Of a DNA stretch of 64,000 nucleotides, positions 17,576 to 27,567 are shown one piece after another. Numbering within the stretch: the stretch's first letter is position 1; every line of letters starts with the position of its first letter. The notes beneath the pieces are model-generated. The model was not told where the DNA came from and ran no database searches. It saw nothing but the letters and a program-made list of their open reading frames with translations. A program made the position numbers and the translations under genes. This stretch comes from Polyangium sp. 15x6 (GTDB lineage: Bacteria; Myxococcota_A; Polyangia; Polyangiales; Polyangiaceae): the NCBI RefSeq assembly GCF_029960785.1, contig NZ_JASBQE010000024.1:1-64000 (forward strand). Reading direction: 5' to 3'.

Positions 17576-17750
17576 CGGCGAGCAAGCGTGGTGCCCCGCG
17601 ACGAATCCACGGAATTTCCGGGCAACGTCGCGGTATGCGCCAACCATGGTAGGCTATCTAGCAACCGAGTACAACAATGGCGCTCTGCGGCAGGCGGGAG
17701 CGGAGGCGGAAGCGGTGTGATGAAGTGCTCGGCAATCGGCGCGGATTTCG

Positions 17751-18773
17751 TTATGGCCGCTCGAACACGGCGACCGCGCTCGGGTAGTCGACGGTCACCC
17801 GGAAGTCGTGAAGCGCTGACCCGCCCAGCGCGCCGTCCACCCGTTTATCCATCCACTGCGACATCCACTCGTGAAAATTCGCATCCCGCCGCCGCACGAA
17901 CCAGACCGGCCCAACCTCGTGACCCGCGACCGTGATCCGCGGGACTTCGATCATCGGCTCCCCGCGGGCGCAAAGGTCGGCGCCCTCGATCACACGCCAC
18001 TCCGGGTGATCCTGGCGCCACCGGTCGAAGGTGGACTGCACGATGAAGCTCGTGGCGCGCACCACAGGCCCGCCGTCCGCGAGCGCCGCTGCCGCCTGAT
18101 CCGTGAGGTTCACGGTCGCGCCCGTGTCGAAGAGGAGATCCACGGTCTGGCCGTCGATCTGCGCCTGGATGCGCGGGAAGTTGGTCGCCCGCGTGCCGGC
18201 TTCGTTCATGGGAAAGCCGAGCGAGACCCGGTGAGACGCGTCGTGCGCTGGCAGATCGCCCGTGGCGCGGAGGAGGAGCCGGCGGCCCGGGTAATCGAAG
18301 GTCCACGTGCGGCCCTGGAACCAGGCCTGGCCGAGCATGCCGTCGCTGGTCTCACGTTCACAAGCCTTCTTGTCCTTCGAGGCCACGCCGAGGTGCCCCC
18401 CCAGCACGGTCACCGGGGGAATCGAAGCCTCAGGCTTGAAGGGCGGGAGCCGTACACCCTCGGCCAGCCCCTCGTCGCCCGCGATCTGCTCTGTCGGGAG
18501 GCCGAGCCGCTCGACGGCGCTGCGGGTGAGGAAGAGTCCGCCGCCGGTATCGGTGTAGAGGAGCAGCCGGGCCCCGCTGGTGGTGATGGGCTCCACGAAG
18601 AACCGGTCGGCCATGAAGCGCGTGGGCAGCGGTAACGGTCTGCCGGGCGAGGGGAGCGCAGGTGGAGAAGGGAGGGCGCTCTGCGGGGGAGGCGCGGGGG
18701 CGGCCGGGGCGCAGGCGGTCACGCAGGAGAGGAGCAGCAACGAAGCAAGGCGAAGATGCACACGAGGGCTCAT
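17751..18773 (-). CDS. Retropepsin-like aspartic protease lipoprotein with two DTG sites
   Basis: Predicted exported 340-residue protein. The signal peptide ends in CVTAC (lipobox) and is followed by a Pro-rich linker. Two aspartyl-protease-like sites are present: YTDTGGGLFLTRSAVERLGL (near 73) and LLFDTGATVNLTDQAA (near 215). The family (aspartyl_protease 2 / retropepsin-like) normally uses one DTG per monomer and a dimer, so this chain may be an internally duplicated pseudo-dimer. ATG 18773 is used. It lies 37 bases downstream of the giant kinase/STAS gene on the same strand and may be co-transcribed with it. Peptidase activity is inferred only from the motifs. Confidence 0.8.
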   Translation of the reverse strand: MSPRVHLRLASLLLLSCVTACAPAAPAPPPQSALPSPPALPSPGRPLPLPTRFMADRFFVEPITTSGARLLLYTDTGGGLFLTRSAVERLGLPTEQIAGDEGLAEGVRLPPFKPEASIPPVTVLGGHLGVASKDKKACERETSDGMLGQAWFQGRTWTFDYPGRRLLLRATGDLPAHDASHRVSLGFPMNEAGTRATNFPRIQAQIDGQTVDLLFDTGATVNLTDQAAAALADGGPVVRATSFIVQSTFDRWRQDHPEWRVIEGADLCARGEPMIEVPRITVAGHEVGPVWFVRRRDANFHEWMSQWMDKRVDGALGGSALHDFRVTVDYPSAVAVFERP

Positions 18774-18810
18774 AGCATTCCTCCGCCGCGGGCGAAGGAG
18801 GCGGGCGGCG

Positions 18811-21800
18811 TTATCCCTGTGCTCGGAGCGACGCCGACCCGCGGAGCTTGAGGGCGCGCGCGATGCCGCTGCGCAGCGTGCCCATCGTGACGATGCTCCC
18901 GAGGTCGAGGCCCAGGCAGATGAGCGTCTGCGCCACCTCGCGGCTGAGCCCCGTCAGCATCGCCTCGGCGCCGAGCAACTTGAGCGCCCCCGCCGTGCGG
19001 AGCAGCGTGCTGGCGACGGCCGTGTCCATCACCTTCACGCCCGTGATGTCGATGATCACGACCTCGGCCCGATGCGCCTGCGCGCCTTCGAGCGCCGTCG
19101 TGAGCACCTGCTCGGCCCGCTGCTCGTCGATCGCTCCGATGAGCGGCATGACCATGATCCGGTCCGTGATCGGGATCATGGGCGTGGACAGCTCCAAGAG
19201 GCGGGCGCTCTGCGCGCGGATGATCTCCTCCTGCAATCGGGCGCGCTCCTCTTCGCCCCGCGCCCGCTCGGAGAGCTCGTTCGAGAGGCGCTCGTTCGCG
19301 TCGAAAAGCTCCGCGGTGCGCCGCTCGACCTCGCTCTCCAGCGCCTCGTTCGAGCGCTTGAGCTCGGCGGTCATCTCCTGGAGTTGCTGATAGAGGAGCG
19401 CGTTCGCCACGGCGATCGCCGCCTGCGACGCGAGGAGCGTGCAATGCTCCGTCTGGCGCGGCGTGAACGCCTCCTTCACACAGTTGTTTTCCATGTAGAG
19501 GATCCCCCCGAGCTCGCCCTTCTGCACCATCGCCAGGCAGAGGACCGATTTCGGTTTTATCTCCGCGATGTAGGGATCGGCCGAGAATCGGCTCTCCGCG
19601 CCCGCGTCGCCGAGGACGATGGGCTCTCTCGTCCTCGCGACGTATTGCACGATGGTCCGAGGCAGGCCCGCGCTCTGCTCGAGCGGCGTCGAGAGGCCGA
19701 GCTCCACCCGGTCCGGCTCGACCGAGATCGAGGCCGCGATCACGAGTTGTGTGTCGCGCCCGAGGAGCAGGACCGCCCGCTGCGCGCCGCCAATCTCGAT
19801 GACGAGCTTCAAGACCTGCTCGACCACCTTGTCGAGCACGAGCTCGGCCGCGATGGCCTGAGCGGACCGGACGACGGCCGCGGCCTCGAAGAGCTCGGCG
19901 GCGAAGGCCCTCGTCGTGGTCGTCGTCGTGAGGGAGCGGAGGTTCGCGGCGGCCGTGGTGGCGACGTTCGTCGCGGGTAGCGCCGCAGCCGGGGGGAGCA
20001 GGTGCGTATATCGTTCGGCGATGTCGTCCGCCTTCGCCGTGGCCCCCCAGCGTAGATAGGCGTAATGCGCGTCGGACATGTAGATGTGCGCGACCCGGGT
20101 CTTGCCCTTGGCAAGGTAGAGCCGCGCGCAGAGCTCGTTCGCGAGGGCTTCCAGCGAGGTAAAACCATTCTCGCGGGCAGCCTCGATGGCCGCGTCGTAG
20201 AGATCGATCGCCTCGGCGTCCCGCCCCGAAGCGCGGGCTTCTTCGGCCCGCACGAGCAGGAGCTTTTGCCGGAAGTTCTCGGGACAGCTTTCCGCGAGCC
20301 GCGCGAGCTTTTCCTGATGGGGAGCGGCCGCCGCCGCGTACCGCGCCCGCTCCTCGGGCGAGGCGCCCAGAGAGAGCGCATGACTCGCCATGCAGAGGTA
20401 GAACGAGAGCTCGGTCGCGAAGTATTGGCCCGCGCTGCTGCCGAGCTGCTCGTCCGCGCGCTTGGCCATTTCGAGCGCGGCCCGGGGATCGCCGTGGAGA
20501 TAAAAGAGCTGGGCCTTCACCGTGTAATACCAGCACGTGATGAAGTGCGCCCCGGCCGCCTCGTGCGAGGCGACGAAGGCGGCCTCGTCGAACGACTCGC
20601 TGGCGAGGGAGGTGCGGCTCGCCGTGCGCCCCGTGAGGGCCGCGAGCGTGTGCTTCGTGATCGTCAGGAAGCCGATGGCCATCGCTTCCTTGGTCCGCTG
20701 CGTGAGCCCGAGGAACCGGTCGAGCTCCTCGCGCACCACGGCGAGATCCTCGCCGAGGCTCAGCCGGACGATCATCGTGTAGAAGCAGGCGTGCGACGTG
20801 TACACGAAATCGCCCGAGACGAGGTCGGACTCGTAGGCGCGCCTGTAATACGCGATGGCCTCCCGGACCGGCCTCGAGAAATGCAGGTACACGCCGAACA
20901 CCGTGTTCACCATGGCCGTAATCTCGACGCTGCCGAACCTCTCCTGCAAGGCGAGCGCGAGCCGGCCATAACGATGGGCCTCCTCGTACCGATCCATCCC
21001 CCCGGCCAGGATGAAGCCATAAAGGACGTAGCCGTAGGCGGACCCATCCGAATGGCCGTATCGAAGGGAGATCTCGACCTGCTTCAGCGCGACGAGGGCG
21101 ATGAACGTCGGTCCCTCGTAATAGGCCGGCGAGGTGAGGAAGATCAAAAGCTTCTGGACCGCCCTGCGCTCCGGATCGGTCATCTCCGGGGCGTCCACGA
21201 GATCCTCGATACGTCGCTCGCCGAGGATCGCGTCCACCTCCTCCATTCCCCGGGCAAGCAACGCCTTTCGCGCCTCCTCGCCTTCGGGGATCTCCACCCC
21301 GAAGCGCGCGAGGCCCCGGAGCCCGGCCTTGATGGCCTCGGGCAGCCGGCCGGCCGTGGTGCAGAGGTTCATGCGCAGGCAATCGACGTGCGCGAGCTCG
21401 AGCTTCGTCCGGGCGCGGGCGAGGAGCACCTCGAAGAGCGCGTCCGACACGTCCATGCGGCCATTGATGGCCTCGCATTCGGCTTGCTCCACGTGGAGCC
21501 AGTACGCGAGCTCAGGGTCCTCGTCCCAGCTCGACGCGGAGAGGAGCGCGAGCCCTGCCCCGAGATAACCGGCGGCGGCCTGGTACGCGGCGGCCGCCTT
21601 GGCCCTCCTCCCGGCCGCGAGGTTCAATCGGGCGAGCGTCGATCGTTCAGCGGGATCGGTGATCAGCTCGGCGCCGATGTCGAGGTGGTTCGTGATATCG
21701 AAGAGCTCCTCGCCGACCGCGTTCGCGGCGCGGCCCGCGAGCAGGAGCCGGCCAATGCGGAGGTGCGTCTCGCGCTCGCGGCCATCCCCGAGGAGCGCGT

Positions 21801-23883
21801 AGGCCGCGTGCTGCACGCGATCGTGGAGGAACCTGTAGGAGACGTCGAAGGCCTCGGTCGCCGACGGATCGGCGGCATCGATGAACCGGTCCTCGGTGTC
21901 GAGCTGCAGGACGAGGCCCTCCTCGAGCGCCTCCCAGAGGGCCGCGACCGCCTCGGTCATCGATTGCTCGCCGAGCGTGGCGAGCGTGCGCAGGGTGAAC
22001 CTGTGCCCGACGCACGCCGCGAGCTTCAAGGCGCGCTGCGTGGAGGGCCTGAGCCCCCGCAGCTTGTGCATCATGAAATCGACGACGTTGTCCGTGATGT
22101 TCGCCCGCTGGATACGCTCGAGGTCCCATACCCAGGCGCGAGCGCGCGCGTCGAACGCGATCAGGTCTTGCTTGTGGAGGTCGCGCAGGAGCTGATGAAT
22201 GAAAAACGGGTTTCCGTGGGTCTTCGTGAAGACGAGCTCCGCCAAGGGCGCGCACGCCTCGGCGTCGGACCCGAGGATATCGCCGATCATCTCCCCGACG
22301 GCCCGGGGTGAGAGCGGCTGGAGCGTGAGCGATCGGAGCGCGACGCCCTCCTTGCGGAGCTCGTCCAGGGCCGAAAGGAGCGGGTGTCCGGGCTCGACCT
22401 CGTTGTCACGATAGGCGCCGATCACGAGGAGGTAGCGGCTCTGCGGGCCGGAGAGGAGGATCCGGAGGAGCCTGAGCGACGCGGGATCGGCCCATTGCAG
22501 ATCGTCGAGGAAGATGCAGAGCGGGTGCTCTTCGGCGGTGAACACGCGCGCGAAGCTTTCGAAGACGAGGGCGAACCGGTTCTGGGCCTCCGTCGGCGCG
22601 AGCTCCGGGAGGCTCGGCTGCGGCCCGAGCAGCAGAGAGAGCTCGGGGATGAGGTCGGCGATGAGCTGGCCGCTCAGCCCGAGGGCCCTCCGGAGCTTGC
22701 CCTGCCAGCGCGCGAGGGCCTCCGCGGGCTCGGTCAAGATGCGCCGAACGAGCTCCCGAAAGGTGTGGACGAAGGGGGCGTAGGGCACGCTTCGGTTGAG
22801 CTTGTCGAACTTGCCCGCGACGAAATACGCGCCGGGGCGGCGAGCGATGGCCTTGTGCATCTCGCCGACGAGGACCGATTTGCCCACGCCCGCATACCCG
22901 GCGACGAGCAGCCCCTCGGCTTTGCCTTCCCGCGCGCGATCCCACGCGGCGAGGAGCGCCCGCTCGTCGTCTTCCCTGCCATAAAGCCTGTGGGGCACGC
23001 GCAGCTCGCCGCCGAGGTCGAGCCGGCCGAGCGCCATGGGCCCGATCCACCCGTTCGCCTCCCATTGCCGCAGGCATTCGTCGAGATCGGCCTTCAGCCC
23101 GTAGGCCTGCTGATAACGGTCCTCCGCGGCCTTGGCCAGGAGCTTCATGGTGATGTCGGAGACGGCCTTCGGGATCTCGGGCGCGAGCTCGTGCGGGGGC
23201 GTGGCCTGCCGCGCGATATGGCTGTGCAAGAGCTCCATCGCGTCGGTCGAGCGGAAGGGCCGGACGCCGGTGAGCATCTCGTAGAGGGTGACGCCGAGCG
23301 AATAAAAATCCGTGCGGTGGTCGATCTGCCGGTTCATGCGCCCGGTCTGCTCGGGCGACATGTACGCGTGCGTCCCCTCGATGAGCTCCGAGCTCGCGGG
23401 GCGCTGGGTCTCCTGCGAGACGCGCGCGGCGATGCCGAAATCGATGAGCATGACCTCCCGCGTTCGAGGATTGTAGAGGATATTGGAAGGTTTGGTGTCC
23501 TTGTGGATCACGTGGGCGCGGTGCAGGGAATCCAGGATTCCCGCGACCGCGGAGGCGATGTGGAGCGCCGTGCCGACGTCGAGCCGCTTCTCCTCGAGGA
23601 TCGTGTCGAGCGGCTCGCCGCCGCGGTCCTCCATGACGAGCGCGAGGCCGTTGCTGAGCCGCTCGAGGCCGTAGGCCGTGAGGATGCCGGGGATGTGCAG
23701 GCTCTTCAGGATGGCGTACTCGTGCCGGAGCTTCGCGATGTCCCGCGGGGTCGGGTGCTCGTGCTTGAGGAGCTTCACCGCGACCGGGGCGTGATCCGCG
23801 ATTCTGTGGCCCCGATGGATGATGGTGGTGTCGGTCTCGTGAAGGATATCCGACAGGACGTAGCTGGGAAGACTCGAACGCAT
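18811..23883 (-). CDS. Giant Ser/Thr kinase - AAA ATPase - GAF - STAS signalling protein
   Basis: Cytoplasmic multidomain regulator of 1690 residues. Residues about 8-270 form a eukaryotic-like protein kinase: catalytic loop HKDTKPSN (HKD in place of HRD), then DFG and the APE-region variant MSPEQ. About 300-640 is an AAA/NACHT-like ATPase with GREDD, Walker A GYAGVGKS and Walker B CIFLDDLQWAD. About 650-1300 is a helical TPR-like region. About 1330-1490 is a GAF domain, then a coiled coil (about 1490-1555). About 1560-1690 is a STAS domain with IDITGVKVMDTAVASTLL, as in RsbR/RsbS-type stressosome proteins. The layout is known in Polyangia, where such proteins are numerous. Input is probably sensed by the GAF/TPR part and output goes through the kinase and STAS; targets are unknown. 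Confidence 0.9.
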   Translation of the reverse strand: MRSSLPSYVLSDILHETDTTIIHRGHRIADHAPVAVKLLKHEHPTPRDIAKLRHEYAILKSLHIPGILTAYGLERLSNGLALVMEDRGGEPLDTILEEKRLDVGTALHIASAVAGILDSLHRAHVIHKDTKPSNILYNPRTREVMLIDFGIAARVSQETQRPASSELIEGTHAYMSPEQTGRMNRQIDHRTDFYSLGVTLYEMLTGVRPFRSTDAMELLHSHIARQATPPHELAPEIPKAVSDITMKLLAKAAEDRYQQAYGLKADLDECLRQWEANGWIGPMALGRLDLGGELRVPHRLYGREDDERALLAAWDRAREGKAEGLLVAGYAGVGKSVLVGEMHKAIARRPGAYFVAGKFDKLNRSVPYAPFVHTFRELVRRILTEPAEALARWQGKLRRALGLSGQLIADLIPELSLLLGPQPSLPELAPTEAQNRFALVFESFARVFTAEEHPLCIFLDDLQWADPASLRLLRILLSGPQSRYLLVIGAYRDNEVEPGHPLLSALDELRKEGVALRSLTLQPLSPRAVGEMIGDILGSDAEACAPLAELVFTKTHGNPFFIHQLLRDLHKQDLIAFDARARAWVWDLERIQRANITDNVVDFMMHKLRGLRPSTQRALKLAACVGHRFTLRTLATLGEQSMTEAVAALWEALEEGLVLQLDTEDRFIDAADPSATEAFDVSYRFLHDRVQHAAYALLGDGRERETHLRIGRLLLAGRAANAVGEELFDITNHLDIGAELITDPAERSTLARLNLAAGRRAKAAAAYQAAAGYLGAGLALLSASSWDEDPELAYWLHVEQAECEAINGRMDVSDALFEVLLARARTKLELAHVDCLRMNLCTTAGRLPEAIKAGLRGLARFGVEIPEGEEARKALLARGMEEVDAILGERRIEDLVDAPEMTDPERRAVQKLLIFLTSPAYYEGPTFIALVALKQVEISLRYGHSDGSAYGYVLYGFILAGGMDRYEEAHRYGRLALALQERFGSVEITAMVNTVFGVYLHFSRPVREAIAYYRRAYESDLVSGDFVYTSHACFYTMIVRLSLGEDLAVVREELDRFLGLTQRTKEAMAIGFLTITKHTLAALTGRTASRTSLASESFDEAAFVASHEAAGAHFITCWYYTVKAQLFYLHGDPRAALEMAKRADEQLGSSAGQYFATELSFYLCMASHALSLGASPEERARYAAAAAPHQEKLARLAESCPENFRQKLLLVRAEEARASGRDAEAIDLYDAAIEAARENGFTSLEALANELCARLYLAKGKTRVAHIYMSDAHYAYLRWGATAKADDIAERYTHLLPPAAALPATNVATTAAANLRSLTTTTTTRAFAAELFEAAAVVRSAQAIAAELVLDKVVEQVLKLVIEIGGAQRAVLLLGRDTQLVIAASISVEPDRVELGLSTPLEQSAGLPRTIVQYVARTREPIVLGDAGAESRFSADPYIAEIKPKSVLCLAMVQKGELGGILYMENNCVKEAFTPRQTEHCTLLASQAAIAVANALLYQQLQEMTAELKRSNEALESEVERRTAELFDANERLSNELSERARGEEERARLQEEIIRAQSARLLELSTPMIPITDRIMVMPLIGAIDEQRAEQVLTTALEGAQAHRAEVVIIDITGVKVMDTAVASTLLRTAGALKLLGAEAMLTGLSREVAQTLICLGLDLGSIVTMGTLRSGIARALKLRGSASLRAQG

Positions 23884-24143
23884 GGCATCCTCGACCGAAC
23901 CCCCTGCAATCGTGGCCGTGGTTGCTCAACACGCGACGAACGGGCACCGACGGCATGGGGATCCCGTCCTCGGGTAGACCAATTCAATCGAAGTCTGTCA
24001 AGAAGGAAGCGCCCTCGCGATTCGCTCGGATCGCGGCGGAGATCACGGGGAAAGAGCATCGGCCTGTTTTGGCTGGCCGGCGAAGAGGATGTCCGGGTGT
24101 GGGGCGGATGCCCCGCGGCGGTAAAGCGCCAGAAATTTGTCAG

Positions 24144-24545
24144 TTACTCGCACTTCCCCGCGCGGCATGCGGGAGGCGACGGCGGGACACACGGGGGCAC
24201 GATATGGCGGCACTCTGCAGCCGCAAATGCTGGACACTCGCGGCTTTCGGCCTCTGCGATGGCTGCCTTGACGGCATCGACCCCGGTGACGCTCACCGCG
24301 TCCGAGCACGCATCGAAGCAGGCTCCGGCGACGCCCACGAGCGTACAGTCCGTGTCGGTCGTGCAGGCGCGGTTGGCTTCGACGACGGCCTGAACCGCTT
24401 GAATGGCTCGATTCGAGCGCTCGGCGCAGCTGTTCGTGCTCTCGGCTCCGGTCGCGGGGGGGCTCGCGGTCCCGGACGAACTGCAGGCGCCGAGGAGCGC
24501 GGTTGCGGTGATCAGGGATCCGGCAAGGAGGGTGGAGACTCGCAT
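24144..24545 (-). CDS. Small Cys-containing lipoprotein
   Basis: Exported 133-residue protein. The signal peptide from ATG 24545 ends in TALLGAC (lipobox), followed by a Ser/Thr-rich linker. The mature domain contains ACTTDTDCTLVG, ACFDAC and a Cys-rich end (CRHIVPPCVPP, CRAGKCE). The TDxDC pattern recurs in many myxobacterial lipoproteins; no biochemical role is known to me. It is divergent from the OmpA operon start and separated from the giant kinase gene by about 260 bases with no other gene. Confidence 0.75.
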   Translation of the reverse strand: MRVSTLLAGSLITATALLGACSSSGTASPPATGAESTNSCAERSNRAIQAVQAVVEANRACTTDTDCTLVGVAGACFDACSDAVSVTGVDAVKAAIAEAESRECPAFAAAECRHIVPPCVPPSPPACRAGKCE

Positions 24546-24636
24546 GCACGCGAGAACGCAAGCAAGGGCTCCGACTTACACCGCCGACGCGCTGCCCCTT
24601 GACCCCCTCCCCCACCCCCGCCTACCGTCCTGCCCC

Positions 24637-26307
24637 GTGACGCCCGGGCCGCGCTTCTTGCCGTTCCTCTTCCCGGCCCTCGCGTTCGTCGCCTCTCCGC
24701 GCCTCGCGGCCGCCGACGAGACCCCTTCCCTCGCCGTCGAACCCGCGCCCGCCGGCGATCGCGCCTTCCTCGTCGAGCACGCCGACGTCCGCGGCCACCT
24801 CCTCCCCTCGGCGCGCCTCCTCGTCGATTACGCGCGCCGCCCCCTCGTCCTCCGGAACGACGCCGACGAGCTCGACCCGATCGTTTCAGATCAAACCTTC
24901 TTCCACGCCCTCGCGTCCCTCTCGCTCTTCTATCGGGCCACCCTCTCCCTCGACGTCCCCTTCTCCATCGCCCAGGCCGGGAGCGCCCCGCCCTCGGGCG
25001 ACGCCTTCCCCCGCGCCGGCGTCGGGGCATCATTTGGCGACATACGACTCGGCGCCCGCGTCCGCCTCGCGGGGGGACTCGACGAAGCCGGACAGGGCGC
25101 TGCCCTCGGCCTCTCCGCGTCCCTCTGGCTCCCGACGGCCACCGACGGATATGCCGGCGACGGCGCCATTCGCGGGCGCTTCGCGCTCGTCGCGGAGGCC
25201 ACGGGCAAGCGGCTCCACGGCGCCTTTTCCGGCGGCCTGCGCACCCGCCCGGCCGTCGCATTGCCGGGCGTCTTGCCGACGCGCGTCGCCACCTCCCTCA
25301 CCTTCGGCCTCGCGGGCGGTTTTTTCGTGGATGGCGCGCGCAGCTTGAGCCTCGGCGGCGAGCTCTCGGCCGAGCTGCCTTTCCTCGGCGGCGCGCGCCT
25401 CTTCGATCCCCGCGCGACCGTCGCGCATGCGCTCGTCACGGGGCACTACCGCATCACCGGCGGACCGCTCGAAATCGGGCTCGCGATGGGACCCGGCCTC
25501 GGGCGTGGCGCGGGCAGCGCCGACGTGCGCGTGCTCGCGCTGCTCGGGTATGCGCCGGAGAAGGCCAAACCCCCGCCGGATCGGGACGAGGACGGCATTC
25601 CGGACAAGAGCGACGCTTGTATCGATCTCGTCGGCGTGGAATCGGGTGATCCCTTGCTGCACGGCTGCCCCGAACCTCCGCCCGATTACGACGGCGACGC
25701 CATTCCCGACGAGAACGACGCGTGCCCGCGCGCCGCGGGCGAGGCCACGTTCGTGCGCAAGACGCACGGCTGCCCGAAGGACACGGACGAGGACGGCGTG
25801 CCCGACAAGAAGGACGCCTGCCCCACGGAGCCGGGCCCGAAGCCGCCCGAGGGCAATGGTTGTCCGAAGCCGAAGGAGCCGGAGCCCCCGCCCGTCGCGT
25901 CGCTCGCCGAGCAGGAAATCGTGATCTCGCAGCAGGTGCAATTCGAGACGGGCACGGCCGTGCTGCGGCCGGAGAGCGACGGCGTGCTCGGCGAGGTCGC
26001 GCGGGTGCTCACGGATCACCCGGAGGTCACGCGGGTCGAGGTGCAAGGCCACACGGACGACACGGGCAGCCCCGACGTGAACCGCAAGCTCGGGCAAGAC
26101 CGCGCCGAGAGCGTGGTCGAATGGCTGGTCCGGCGCGGCATCGCTCGCGGGCGGCTCGTGCCGAAGGGATACGGCTCGGACAAGCCAATCGCGGACAATA
26201 CGACGGAGGAGGGCCGCAGCAAGAACCGGCGCGTCGAGTTCCGGATCCTCGAAAAAAAGCCGGCGGCGAAGGACGAGGCCAAGCCCGCGAAGGGAGGCGC
26301 GAAATGA
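24637..26307 (+). CDS. OmpA-family outer-membrane protein with thrombospondin type-3 repeats
   Basis: Envelope protein of about 556 residues. GTG 24637 is chosen because a signal peptide (TPGPRFLPFLFPALAFVA, cleaved after RLAAA) begins there; ATG 24544 in frame would add 31 residues before it, and no ribosome site is clear. About 30-300 is a predicted outer-membrane beta-barrel. Three calcium-type TSP3 repeats follow (DEDGIPDKSDAC, DGDAIPDENDAC, DEDGVPDKKDAC). The C-terminal OmpA domain (about 430-545) has VQFETGTAVLRPES and VQGHTDDTGS...NRKLGQDRAESV, which binds peptidoglycan in this family. Its stop overlaps the next start (ATGA), so the genes are coupled. Confidence 0.88.
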   Translation: MTPGPRFLPFLFPALAFVASPRLAAADETPSLAVEPAPAGDRAFLVEHADVRGHLLPSARLLVDYARRPLVLRNDADELDPIVSDQTFFHALASLSLFYRATLSLDVPFSIAQAGSAPPSGDAFPRAGVGASFGDIRLGARVRLAGGLDEAGQGAALGLSASLWLPTATDGYAGDGAIRGRFALVAEATGKRLHGAFSGGLRTRPAVALPGVLPTRVATSLTFGLAGGFFVDGARSLSLGGELSAELPFLGGARLFDPRATVAHALVTGHYRITGGPLEIGLAMGPGLGRGAGSADVRVLALLGYAPEKAKPPPDRDEDGIPDKSDACIDLVGVESGDPLLHGCPEPPPDYDGDAIPDENDACPRAAGEATFVRKTHGCPKDTDEDGVPDKKDACPTEPGPKPPEGNGCPKPKEPEPPPVASLAEQEIVISQQVQFETGTAVLRPESDGVLGEVARVLTDHPEVTRVEVQGHTDDTGSPDVNRKLGQDRAESVVEWLVRRGIARGRLVPKGYGSDKPIADNTTEEGRSKNRRVEFRILEKKPAAKDEAKPAKGGAK

Positions 26308-27554
26308 GCCGCGCGAAGTTTTTCGCGATCGCCGCGCTCGCGATCGCCTCGGTTTCGGGCCCGGGCCGGGCCGAGGAGCCGGGCGAGGACCGGGCCGCGA
26401 TGGGCCCCGAGGTGCTGCACAACCCGACGCTGGAGCGGACGGCCGAGCAAGGCATTCTCCGCGCCGTTCCCATTTCGATCGAGCTCCCCATCGACATCGC
26501 GCTCCGCGCGCGCCGCGTGCTCGTGCATTACCGGCTCTGGGGGGATCCGGACTGGACGGCGCTCGAGCTCCGCCGAAACGGCGCGAAATACGAGGGCGCG
26601 ATCCCGTGCCTCGAGATCAGCACCGTCACGGGGGATCTCCGCTACTACATCCGCGTCCACGACGCCGAGGGCCGCGTGATCGCCACGGGCGCGTCCCGCG
26701 CGCGGCCGTACCTCGTGACCATCAAGCACGACACGGTGCTGGAGCCCGGCCAGGGCAGCGGCGCGAAATGTCCCGATCCGGCCGATTGCCCCGCGGGCCT
26801 GCTCGGCTGCCCGAGCGAGCGGGTCGTGGAGATCGCCTGCCAGTCGGACGCCGATTGCGAGGGCGGCACGACGTGCAGCTGGCGCGGGTTCTGCGAACGC
26901 GCCGATCGGCGCAAGAACTGGTTCACCCTCGGCGTGCAGCAAGACGTGGGCGCTTTCGCCACCGCGGGCGCTTGCAGCCTGTATTCGCAGGAAAACGAGG
27001 GGTTTGCCTGTTTCCGCGCGGACGACGCGCAATACACGGGCACGCCGGTCCAGACGAACGCAAAGCTCTCCGGAGGCCTCGGGCCGACGCGGGTCGTCCT
27101 CGGATACGAGCGGCTGATCCATTACGACACGACACTCGGCGTCCGGCTCGGCTGGGCCTTCTTCGGCGAGGGACCGACGCCGCGCGAGGGCACGGCGTTC
27201 GTGCCGTTCTCCGTCGCCGCCCGCGCGACGCACTGGTTCGGCGACGACCTCTTCGCCCGCTCCGGGCTCCGGCCTTACGCGTTCCTCACCGGCGGATATG
27301 CGATGGTCGACGTGAAGGGGAGCACGGTCGTCCGGGAAAACCCGCTCGCTCCGCCGTACCAGGGCGGCAATGACCTGGAGCAGGAGGTCACGGTCTGGAA
27401 ACGCGCGGGCGACGGCTTCGTCGGCGCCGGGACGGGCCTCGCATTCGCGTGGGAGAGCCGCCGGGCGGCCTTCGTGGAGGTCGCGGCGCATGCCGTGTTC
27501 CCGTTCGGCGCGTTCGTGCTCGCGCCGAGCGCGGGGGTTACACTCGGCTTCTGA
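26304..27554 (+). CDS. Exported protein with Ig-like N-domain and C-terminal beta-barrel
   Basis: Predicted envelope protein of 416 residues, coupled to the OmpA gene through an ATGA overlap. The signal peptide is MSRAKFFAIAALAIASVSG, cleaved after GRAE. The first half has beta strands such as ARRVLVHYRLWGDPDWTALEL and DLRYYIRVHDAEGRVIATG, suggestive of an Ig-like domain, then a Cys-rich segment with CQSDADCEGGTTCSWRGFC. The C-terminal 190 residues alternate in the manner of an outer-membrane barrel and end in VTLGF, with a terminal Phe as expected for barrel insertion. No named family was recognised; it probably works with the OmpA protein. Confidence 0.78.
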   Translation: MSRAKFFAIAALAIASVSGPGRAEEPGEDRAAMGPEVLHNPTLERTAEQGILRAVPISIELPIDIALRARRVLVHYRLWGDPDWTALELRRNGAKYEGAIPCLEISTVTGDLRYYIRVHDAEGRVIATGASRARPYLVTIKHDTVLEPGQGSGAKCPDPADCPAGLLGCPSERVVEIACQSDADCEGGTTCSWRGFCERADRRKNWFTLGVQQDVGAFATAGACSLYSQENEGFACFRADDAQYTGTPVQTNAKLSGGLGPTRVVLGYERLIHYDTTLGVRLGWAFFGEGPTPREGTAFVPFSVAARATHWFGDDLFARSGLRPYAFLTGGYAMVDVKGSTVVRENPLAPPYQGGNDLEQEVTVWKRAGDGFVGAGTGLAFAWESRRAAFVEVAAHAVFPFGAFVLAPSAGVTLGF

Positions 27555-27567
27555 AGGGAGGCTCGGA

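Noticed and set aside
20065-22311. Long + strand open frame opposite the kinase gene
   Set aside because: Shadow frame without domain signatures; the reverse strand carries clear TPR/ATPase sequence.
24544-24636. ATG 24544 as start of the OmpA-family gene
   Set aside because: Would place 31 Pro/Arg-rich residues before the signal peptide; GTG 24637 fits better, although not proven.
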